Assembly: GCA_015057555.1 (NCBI GenBank)
Contig: SVEC01000010.1
Location: 1-64,000 of the forward strand
Source of the DNA: Lachnospiraceae bacterium
GTDB taxonomy: Bacteria; Bacillota; Clostridia; Lachnospirales; Lachnospiraceae
Direction: 5' to 3'
Length of the DNA stretch: 64,000 bases
Part shown: positions 50,601 to 57,573 of the stretch, piece by piece
Layout: each line of letters starts with the position of its first letter
How positions within the stretch are numbered: position 1 is the first letter of the stretch
Made by a program: the position numbers and the translations under genes
Notes under the pieces: model-generated
What the model was told of the DNA's origin: nothing
The model's input: the letters and a program-made list of their open reading frames with translations, nothing else
Databases searched by the model: none

Positions 50601-53570
50601 TGCTGTATAATTACCATTTATAGCATTCTTATTAAGTTTAATCTCACCATTAAACTCACTCTTAATATTACCATTTTCATCGGCAAAATAATATATAAGC
50701 TTGTCACACGCACTATCATCTGTCTTATATTCAAAGGTTATATTAACGCTTTCTACAAGTACACCATCGATATTCTGTGCATGATAATAAGCACCAAAGC
50801 CAAACTCATTAAAATAACTTACATTAGGAGATACAGTGTAGCTTACAAGCTCTGGACCAGAACCATCTATATTTATACCTGTAAGCGTTACTGGATATGT
50901 AATTGCTCCTGTATCAACATCCAACATCTGGAACATAATAGTACCATTTGTCATATCATCAGTAATTGTAACTGAAGAAGAGAACATACTAACAACTGTT
51001 GATGGACTAGAGCCCTCTGTAATATCGGTACCATCTGCTATAAGTCTAATCTGGTCATATGTACCACCAGTTGCTGTAATAGTCAGGCTTGGATAATAAT
51101 TATTTACTGGTTCAGGACTCAGCTTATAATTTCCTTCTCCAGAATCTCTACCAACAGTAAATGTGCTTGTTACACCTGTCGCACTAACAGAATAGTTAAC
51201 ATTAGCATCACTAAAGATTGGTGTTATAGTATATGAACCAGCAGGACTATAAAGAGTTCTAGTTGTGTTCCACTCTCCTGTAAAGCCTATAACCTGTTTC
51301 ATAAATGCTTCCTTTGCTGAAACTGTATCACAAGCATCATATCTAAGCTTGTCAGCTGGTGCAAGTAAGCTTGGATTTGCAAGCTGAAGTGTATATATAG
51401 GAGTCTGTTGTCCAAATAATACTGAATCAGATGAACCCTCTGCTAAACTAGAAACTACAGAAACTGCAATTCTAGTTACAGTTGCTACTCCCGGAACCTT
51501 AACTATCTGGCTTCCATCTGCCAAATCAGTAAGCTTATACATATCTGCCTGAGCACCTGCAAGCTCTACATCCTTAAGGGTAATTGCCTTGCCCTCACCT
51601 GCATCTGCATCATCTAAGGTTGCATTTGTATTAAATGTAACATATACCTGATCAGCTCCAATTCTACCTGAAACCTCTGCCTGTGGATTAACTAAGATAT
51701 TAGTATTTCCATCATATGGCTTACTTGGAGCACCATCATGGTTATTGTGCTTAATAGTTGAAGGATCAAGTGTAATCTCCTTCTGATTTGAAACAAGAAC
51801 AATTGTCTTACTGAAGTTCTGCTCTGCAACTGGCTTATTATAATCTGTAACTGTAAGTGGAATTGAAATTCCATCTGCATTAGTTACATTTCTAAGCTCA
51901 CCTGATATATTATAAGAAGAAATAATTCCATTATCTGATGCATTTGCAGTAACTAACAATCCATAACCATTAAGTCTTGCTATCTCGTCTGCTGGTATAA
52001 GCAATCCAAAGTTTGCTTTACCATCCATCTTGTATTTAGCTGAAATAGTACAAGAAATAGTATCACCATATGTAGCTACTATACTAACTGTACTATCTGT
52101 TGCTGTTCCATCACCTGATACAACAAGAGTATTATCCTTGTATGTCCAAATACCAGTGAGAGTTTTGCCACTCATGTTTGGATCAGCTTTAATACCTGCA
52201 AGATTATCTCTAGTTGCGAGTCCAGAGGAATTAACTGTAGTTGTTCCATCCGCTGCGTAGGTATTAGTTCCATCAGTCCATCCACTGAGATAGTAGCCTG
52301 TGTTATCAGATACAATGTCTGTAGTTGGAATCAAAATAACCTCATCATCATATTCGTAGGTTTTGCTTGTTCCTTCTCCACCCTGAACAGTGATATGACT
52401 ATCAGTATCTGATACATAGTCATAATTTACAGTAATCAACTGACTTTTCCAGTTAGCAGTCATATTAACTCCTGTTGCATTCTCGTCAGTTAATGATATT
52501 GGAATAGCATCACCTATTGCATAATATGCACCATTATATGTAAGTCCATTATAATTCTTTCCCCAAGCATATGCACCTCCATCAAGGCCTGAGCTATATG
52601 GGGCTTCTGTTACAGCTGGTACTGTATAAGTTGCTGCTGGATTAATATCACCAGCAACCTTATTTGAATCCGTAGCTGCAACATCTGTATATGTATCACC
52701 ATTTACATCAATATTTACAACGTATTTTTCTCTAGTTATCTTAATAAAGAAGTTGTACTTGTTGTTAGCTGTTTTAGCAACTCTTACTACTGCACCACCA
52801 TTTACTAGGTTATCAAAGCTTGAACTTGTATAAATCTCAGTAGAAGAGAAATTATCTACACTCTGGCCAGTATCAGCAGCATACCAAGCAAGTGCCTCTG
52901 TCTTAGATGGTACATAAAAGGATACTGTATCATCACCATTATCTACATACTGGTAATCAGAACGATATGGTATTATATACTGATATCCATTCTCATCAAC
53001 TCTATATAAGCTGATAGTATAATCCGTAGTGGCCGGTGGCTCAGCAAGTAAATTCATCTGAGAATTAATAATAGTATTGTCTACTACTGAATTAGTATTT
53101 TCTGTAGTCTCCTCAGCAGAGGCTTCACTTGACTCTCCAGTTAAGTCTTCATTTGCTTCTTCTGTTGATAAACCTTCTTCTGTAGTCTCCTCTGTTTGAT
53201 TTAACTCATCCTGACTTATAATGTCAATGGTTGTAGACTCAGTGGTGACTTCATCCGTAATAATCTGAACCTCCTCTGTGGTGTCTATATCTTCCTCACT
53301 AGGAAGCTCAACCATAAGTTCTGTAGTTTCTCCAGTTTGCCCCTCATCTGTGGTAACATTAGCTGAAGACGTAAGGAATAAGGACTGAGTAATAAGCATA
53401 GCTACAATCATGGTAGACGCAACAAAGCGCTTACCATTACCTCTACCCCAATATACAGCATGAGATATAGCCGTAATAATAGCTACCAATGCCAATGTTG
53501 GATACACCAACAGTCTATGCTTTTTTCCAACATCAAGAAGTTTTCTGGTTAATTTGTCTTTAAAATTCAT
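47673..53570 (-). CDS. Giant cell-wall-anchored surface protein
   Basis: This 1965-residue protein has two N-terminal hydrophobic segments (about residues 20-41 and 49-68), a Thr/Glu-rich region (about 70-170), then repeated beta domains: InlB-like repeats (TGYYLSGWTDG; YVFSGWDTDY near 1870), Ig-like or adhesin modules with V-D-x-N-G and GNESEATEF, and a Pro/Thr/Lys linker. It ends SPQTGDEAPIIGLIALMLAS, a hydrophobic helix and KRKREE. SPQTG is a sortase-type sorting signal of the variant common in Lachnospiraceae. It is probably a surface adhesin; no catalytic motif is recognised. Confidence 0.92.
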   Translation of the reverse strand: MNFKDKLTRKLLDVGKKHRLLVYPTLALVAIITAISHAVYWGRGNGKRFVASTMIVAMLITQSLFLTSSANVTTDEGQTGETTELMVELPSEEDIDTTEEVQIITDEVTTESTTIDIISQDELNQTEETTEEGLSTEEANEDLTGESSEASAEETTENTNSVVDNTIINSQMNLLAEPPATTDYTISLYRVDENGYQYIIPYRSDYQYVDNGDDTVSFYVPSKTEALAWYAADTGQSVDNFSSTEIYTSSSFDNLVNGGAVVRVAKTANNKYNFFIKITREKYVVNIDVNGDTYTDVAATDSNKVAGDINPAATYTVPAVTEAPYSSGLDGGAYAWGKNYNGLTYNGAYYAIGDAIPISLTDENATGVNMTANWKSQLITVNYDYVSDTDSHITVQGGEGTSKTYEYDDEVILIPTTDIVSDNTGYYLSGWTDGTNTYAADGTTTVNSSGLATRDNLAGIKADPNMSGKTLTGIWTYKDNTLVVSGDGTATDSTVSIVATYGDTISCTISAKYKMDGKANFGLLIPADEIARLNGYGLLVTANASDNGIISSYNISGELRNVTNADGISIPLTVTDYNKPVAEQNFSKTIVLVSNQKEITLDPSTIKHNNHDGAPSKPYDGNTNILVNPQAEVSGRIGADQVYVTFNTNATLDDADAGEGKAITLKDVELAGAQADMYKLTDLADGSQIVKVPGVATVTRIAVSVVSSLAEGSSDSVLFGQQTPIYTLQLANPSLLAPADKLRYDACDTVSAKEAFMKQVIGFTGEWNTTRTLYSPAGSYTITPIFSDANVNYSVSATGVTSTFTVGRDSGEGNYKLSPEPVNNYYPSLTITATGGTYDQIRLIADGTDITEGSSPSTVVSMFSSSVTITDDMTNGTIMFQMLDVDTGAITYPVTLTGINIDGSGPELVSYTVSPNVSYFNEFGFGAYYHAQNIDGVLVESVNITFEYKTDDSACDKLIYYFADENGNIKSEFNGEIKLNKNAINGNYTATVTIGTGVSGQLVVYAVDTTGNPSAQSKVKLNEAINFIKEGQSAQNYYEWMIENTINSAEIVVTDANGQGTVQDTWYNGLNFNVSASDSESGVNRITWSITDPTGTVTPITENAHDSVSMVIAGTKTGSATDYGKLTTYDFNESVSGEDALVGSYYVSAVLYDNAGNYVALEQKGPFLFDGKAPVIICDDYEADSDEYLSGVVFVFEVEEGTNESGVASVQLYYGSETDEALLGTWGPQEFYSKEITSNGTYVIVATDNAGNIARKEVTFSGISDVIPEAPVISVDGILGNDDWYINELPTVTILSQEKTSDGVPVTTTYKMTVGGNQIQSTVDSESEQLNITSEGEIVIEAWSKSKADCVSDVVTKTLKIDVNGPKVTITDSSVDEDGNTVIKFVVTDEISGVDTDEVYVNDEAVEVTDVDGVITGSFVASNNQTYKVVAKDIAGNESEATEFAPLTLQVSPVIDITPTGAYIDAKVIEGTYPISDCYIAYKKAGQSNYDTALSNKYDEEYGVRMDYTFRNLESNTVYDYKVYAITSNSNEVKVVEGSFRTADLTSTATVYGSVTYGEELPDDYKTYPVYVALYEANTVIAGVELKTEDDVDYIFKNVADGNYRIVATNGLLSEVSTVTVTNGGISYPTDYATKGGVHFVLDGLSTSVVVKDNSINITADGLDKIYNTALYNGNVTDEDLEVVAEGGTVNITLYANYITVSEIDKTTEGIFIDKIGKNGVIERYIQLYVVKEVRDAEGKLVNGTPANITRLAEPVTVSFPLGDLAGQKIYVASVHQSGSDYAYINWAGSDVALSQNYVTISTDRFSVYALYRLIETKKEYTVKWIDGNGNIMKTETVVEGNPATPPTETPKKSETEKYTYVFSGWDTDYNSINKDTIISAWFIAKEKEVKPPTTETPPTNNKPTDDKKGDADKDDINKQPTNHPYLGSGVSPQTGDEAPIIGLIALMLASATGMILINKRKREE

Positions 53571-53891
53571 CCTTGCACCTCATATCCCTTTCATTAGGTC
53601 TTTCTTCTATATTTAATATGTAAATTCGAATCTAAAGTATAAATAATTACACTTACCCATAATTACTCATACTACTTTACAATTTTAGCACAGAGTTACA
53701 TAAAATAAAATACTTTTTTTCATAAATTCTACAAAATATGGTGTTTTTTTATTGAGAATTGGCCTATTTTGTACTCAGCATACAACTCATGGGTATTAAA
53801 ATTAAATTTTAGCCATATCTCAACTGATATATCGTCATTTTTTATTAATATTATTACATTATGTAAATTGGTAAGTTTTACCTACACATAC
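53571..53891. other. AT-rich intergenic region upstream of the surface protein gene
   Basis: About 320 bases without a credible gene. It is very AT-rich and must contain the surface-protein promoter. I could not find a clear -35/-10 pair or an operator in it. Confidence 0.5.
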
Positions 53892-53931
53892 AAAAAAGCG
53901 TAGAATATAAATTTCATTATATTCTACGCAT
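53892..53931 (-). terminator. Intrinsic terminator of luxS
   Basis: Perfect 11-base arms (GCGTAGAATAT 53898-53908, ATATTCTACGC 53919-53929) with a 10-base loop are followed by TTTTTTG on the minus strand. Confidence 0.88.
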
Positions 53932-53946
53932 AATTAAACATATTTA

Positions 53947-54426
53947 TTAATTCGGATATATAAGGTTCTCCTCCTCAATATTAATAAGAACTTCTTCCAA
54001 ATACTTTTTCGCTACAAATCTTGCCATAGGAAGATTCATATCAAGATAGTTTCCACAATCCTTGGCACTGGCTCCAGGAACCTCATCGTCAAACTCACTT
54101 ATAAATGTAAACATTTCTACCATAAGCTCCACTATATCCCTTGACTTATAATCTCCTGCTAACAGAAGATAAAACCCTGTTCTACAACCCATAGGTCCAA
54201 AATATATTGTCTTATCCTTATACTCCTTATGATTCCTAAGATATGTGGCAGCAAGATGTTCTATAGTGTGAATCTCCGCTGTATTCATAACAGGTTCAAA
54301 GTTTGGTCTGGTTACTCTTAAATCAAAGGTTGTAATAACATTGCCATTAACATTATCCTTTCTGGAAACATAAATTCCAGGAAGAAGCTTTGTATGATCT
54401 ATTGTAAAGCTTGCTATCTTTTCCAT
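53947..54426 (-). CDS. luxS: S-ribosylhomocysteine lyase LuxS
   Basis: This 159-residue protein has the complete LuxS site: H53TIEH57 and Cys124 in GASAKDCGNY bind the metal, and Cys81 in GCRTGFY is the catalytic cysteine. It splits S-ribosylhomocysteine to homocysteine and DPD, the precursor of autoinducer-2. It lies 39 bases after mtnN, which produces its substrate, so the two form the LuxS branch of the activated methyl cycle. The length is normal. Confidence 0.97.
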   Translation of the reverse strand: MEKIASFTIDHTKLLPGIYVSRKDNVNGNVITTFDLRVTRPNFEPVMNTAEIHTIEHLAATYLRNHKEYKDKTIYFGPMGCRTGFYLLLAGDYKSRDIVELMVEMFTFISEFDDEVPGASAKDCGNYLDMNLPMARFVAKKYLEEVLINIEEENLIYPN

Positions 54427-54465
54427 AATGTTTCTGTCATCTATCGGATGACTCTCCCTTCTATT

Positions 54466-55158
54466 TTAGTAATTAGCAATCATTTCCTTCATAAGCTTAA
54501 CGCTATTTTCTATAGCCTTAGCCTCAAAGGTTGGATAGTCTACAGTTGCACTGTCGTCTGCCTTATCTGATATAGCTCTTATAATAAGAAATGGTATCTT
54601 ATTAAGATAGGCTGCTTGAGCAATAGCTGCCCCCTCCATCTCAGTACAAAAACCTGCAAACTGGGTAGTTATTCTTTCTTTCACATTCTTATCTGATATA
54701 AACTGATCTCCACTTACTACTCTTCCCTCAAATACCATTATATCAGGATTTACTTTTTCACAACATACCTTTGCAAGCTTTCTAAGCTTCTCATCTGCCA
54801 CAAATGTAGAAGTTTCCATCCTAGGTATTACTCCTGGCTCATAGCCAAAGCCTGTGGCATCCATATCGTGCTGAAGAGTATCTGTGGCCAACACTACATC
54901 GCCTATATCTATAGCAGCATTTAAGCTTCCCGCAATACCTGTGTTGATTACTGCATCAACATTATAGCAGTCAACTAATATCTGGGTACATATCCCTGCA
55001 TTAACCTTTCCAATACCGGAGCGAACCACTACTACATCTTTACCAGTTATAGTTCCCTTATAAAAGTCCATAGAAGCCTTTGTCATAATTTGAACATTCT
55101 CCATTACTTCCTTAAGCTTACTTACTTCCTCATCCATTGCGCCTATTATTCCTAGCAT
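54466..55158 (-). CDS. mtnN: MTA/SAH nucleosidase
   Basis: This 230-residue protein starts MLGIIGAMDEEVSKLKEVM and has GIGKVNAGICTQILVDCY, VINTGIAGSL, the active-site TEMEGAAIAQAAY with its Glu, and IRAISDKADDSA with the catalytic Asp. It hydrolyses 5'-methylthioadenosine and S-adenosylhomocysteine to adenine. The gap to luxS (39 bases) and the shared pathway indicate one operon, giving homocysteine and AI-2 precursor. Confidence 0.96.
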   Translation of the reverse strand: MLGIIGAMDEEVSKLKEVMENVQIMTKASMDFYKGTITGKDVVVVRSGIGKVNAGICTQILVDCYNVDAVINTGIAGSLNAAIDIGDVVLATDTLQHDMDATGFGYEPGVIPRMETSTFVADEKLRKLAKVCCEKVNPDIMVFEGRVVSGDQFISDKNVKERITTQFAGFCTEMEGAAIAQAAYLNKIPFLIIRAISDKADDSATVDYPTFEAKAIENSVKLMKEMIANY

Positions 55159-55241
55159 AATATATCTCCTTTAATAAAATGATTTTATATTTATATGTTA
55201 TTATGTTATGTAAACTAACATCTAAATTCTTATCTCCCGAA

Positions 55242-55946
55242 TTAACCCAATGTATTAATCACCTTGTTGGCCTTGTCAATCTTATTCATTACTATCATAT
55301 AAAAAAGGCCTTCGTCAACTACATCAATCTGGTCTTCGGTAAGAATATCTGATACATAAAACTCATTTAGCACATACATGGCAATATCGTTAATACTCTC
55401 TCCTCGTCCAGTATTCCTAAGTTTAATATTTTTTTCGCCAACTGCTTTTATAAAGCTGTGCCACTCATTAATAAATCTATGGTTCTCTGAAATATTATCT
55501 ACATCAATCCACTTCTTCACCTTAATCTTAGCACAATTATCCTTTACACACTGTCCCTTTTGAAGGAAGTACTTAAAGTCTCCATTCTCATATATTCTTC
55601 CCAGCGGGAAAATCCTACATATTCCAGGTCTTTGCTTATGTATGGTGCATCTTCCTTCCTCATTAAGAAAAGTGCATCTTTCATCCTCACCCATCTTAAT
55701 ATTTGGAAGTATAAGACCATCCACCATGTTAAGCTCTATTCCACCTTCATTGAGTAGGTCTTGAAAGTTTTTATTCAGCTCCTTCTTTAATCGCCACACA
55801 TCATATGGGTCAAGCACTATGGAGCTTCCCATTCCTGTACAGCACTTATGACACCCCACACAGCCTGCTGTATCTGCCTTAACCATGTCGTTTTCGCTGT
55901 AGGTTCTGCCATCTGATATTTCATTTAATGAAACTTCTCTAATCAT
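55242..55946 (-). CDS. YkgJ-type zinc/iron-chelating cysteine cluster protein
   Basis: This 234-residue protein has the cluster motif CVGCHKCC (CxxCxxCC, about residues 30-37), MGEDERCTFLNEEGRCTIHK and RPGICRIFPLG, the four-to-eight Cys pattern of the YkgJ family thought to bind Fe-S or zinc. The C-terminal half is not recognised. Its ATG overlaps the stop of the DUF3137 gene (TAATG), so translation is coupled. The role in the operon is unknown. Confidence 0.87.
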   Translation of the reverse strand: MIREVSLNEISDGRTYSENDMVKADTAGCVGCHKCCTGMGSSIVLDPYDVWRLKKELNKNFQDLLNEGGIELNMVDGLILPNIKMGEDERCTFLNEEGRCTIHKQRPGICRIFPLGRIYENGDFKYFLQKGQCVKDNCAKIKVKKWIDVDNISENHRFINEWHSFIKAVGEKNIKLRNTGRGESINDIAMYVLNEFYVSDILTEDQIDVVDEGLFYMIVMNKIDKANKVINTLG

Positions 55947-56890
55947 TATATTTCCTCTATCTGCTTAAAATCATTTACTTCTAATTCTTTATTTTCATCC
56001 CTAGCACTAATTATATCTATAATATCCTTAATTACATCCATCTGCTTTCTATTAGCCTCAACCTCTTTCCTAAAGCTAAAGCCTCTGGTCCATCTCCAAT
56101 CAAAGGTGCTCTCCTTTGTGTTAATAGCTATGTACATCTTCTTTTCTTCAAAGCGAACTGCCATGTTATTAAATTTGTTATATGTAGTAAGCAGGGCTTT
56201 CTTCATCTTGTCATCAAGTACATTTCTTGCACTACCACCCTTTTCAACCTTTACATCGAACACATCTCCGAACACCTTATCCTTTATCTCATCTGATGTC
56301 AACTTATCATACAGCCCACTGTATCTATGTTCGAAAGTATATGAAAACACAAAAACCGGTTTTTTAACAACGATGGGACTATCTAAAATTATCATTCTTC
56401 CTTGAAAATGTTTATACACCCTAATCTTTGTATGTCTGTGTCTACCATACCCTGTTCTCTCGTAAATTACATTCTCTATTTTTACATCAGATTGCTCATA
56501 ATGATATCCATTGTACTCTCCATATATTAAGTCCTCTGTTTTGTATTTATTACCAGATTCAACCAATCTAATATTTGAATCTATTACACCCTGTCCAAAC
56601 CCATCATTTGGAGACCACACACAACCTGGAAGTTCTTGATTTAACACATTTTCTACAATAACTTTCTTATAAGAATACTTAAATATTAAACCTGTAATTA
56701 GCGAAACCACCAAGCAAACAATCGCTACAATCAAAAGTGTTCCTTCACTTTCACCATCAGCGGATTTAACAATCATTCTAAAAAATCCTACAGGAGCACA
56801 TATTATCACGCCTAACAACGATAACAGGCTAATAATTTTTAATAACACCAGTCCAAACATCTGTAATCTTATCTTTGTTTTAATTCTCAT
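55946..56890 (-). CDS. DUF3137 family membrane protein
   Basis: This 314-residue protein has two N-terminal hydrophobic helices (about residues 10-35 and 45-68). A soluble DUF3137-like domain follows, with LIYGEYNGYHYEQSDVKIE, FQGRMIILDSPI and MAVRFEEKKMYIAINTKEST. I chose ATG 56890 with GAGGAAAGAAG upstream; its ATGA overlaps the stop of the preceding gene. DUF3137 members have no defined function but occur with secretion or signalling genes. Confidence 0.83.
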   Translation of the reverse strand: MRIKTKIRLQMFGLVLLKIISLLSLLGVIICAPVGFFRMIVKSADGESEGTLLIVAIVCLVVSLITGLIFKYSYKKVIVENVLNQELPGCVWSPNDGFGQGVIDSNIRLVESGNKYKTEDLIYGEYNGYHYEQSDVKIENVIYERTGYGRHRHTKIRVYKHFQGRMIILDSPIVVKKPVFVFSYTFEHRYSGLYDKLTSDEIKDKVFGDVFDVKVEKGGSARNVLDDKMKKALLTTYNKFNNMAVRFEEKKMYIAINTKESTFDWRWTRGFSFRKEVEANRKQMDVIKDIIDIISARDENKELEVNDFKQIEEI

Positions 56891-57552
56891 CTTCTTTCCT
56901 CGCACTCAACATATAATATATTTGAAAATATACTTAATTTCTTTACCCACTGTTCATACTCTGCATAATATTTCTCGCCCCAGGTAGATATTATAAGCAT
57001 ATCTTTACCATTTCTTCTGGTCACACCCACTATGTTGAAGTAATGTCTTTTAATTCCTACTGATTTTTCAAAACTTTTATTCTTTGAATTATAAGTATAC
57101 AAATCAAGCTTATTTTTCTTATTAAACACATAATAGGATGCAACAATAGGTATATTATTCTTCAGCATCTTTTCCATAAGCTTTCCAATTAGTTTTTTGT
57201 TAACCGTAGGACACCAGGATATAATAGGGTCACCATTTCTACTACTATAAAATTTATCCAATCCACGCTCCATAATCATAGGCAACAAACCTAATCTTCG
57301 AAGTTTTTTTCTTTTATTAATAAAATATACTTCCCTATGTCGCTTGTCCACATAAGCTCTGTAATCCTCATAGGTAATCCCTTTAATGCCTGCACCACTA
57401 ACATAGAGTTCTAGGTTACACAGTGCTATTACGCCACAGCCATATTCACTCATGGAATCATTCTCATTCTTCCACCAGGACTGATTTCCTCCAAAGTATT
57501 CCTTTGAACCTTGCTTTATTTTTATAAAATTTATGTGTTTTAGTGTTGCCAA
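56887..57552 (-). CDS. C39-like cysteine peptidase-fold protein
   Basis: This 221-residue protein shows the pattern of papain-like C39-type domains: YGCGVIALCNLELY with the nucleophile-type Cys (about residue 39), RHYFNIVGVTRRNGKDMLI with the His, and the following ISTWGEKYYAEYEQW strand. It has no leader or signal peptide and no transporter partner, so a cytoplasmic or unconventional role is possible. The start codon appears to be TTG 57552 after AGGG; no better in-frame ATG is near. The function is inferred. Confidence 0.6.
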   Translation of the reverse strand: MATLKHINFIKIKQGSKEYFGGNQSWWKNENDSMSEYGCGVIALCNLELYVSGAGIKGITYEDYRAYVDKRHREVYFINKRKKLRRLGLLPMIMERGLDKFYSSRNGDPIISWCPTVNKKLIGKLMEKMLKNNIPIVASYYVFNKKNKLDLYTYNSKNKSFEKSVGIKRHYFNIVGVTRRNGKDMLIISTWGEKYYAEYEQWVKKLSIFSNILYVECEERR

Positions 57553-57573
57553 ATATTACCCTGCCTTATCTTA

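Noticed and set aside
47673-53570. Several plus-strand frames of 60-85 codons opposite the surface protein gene
   Set aside because: They are antisense shadows of a long, clearly coding frame, with no ribosome sites.
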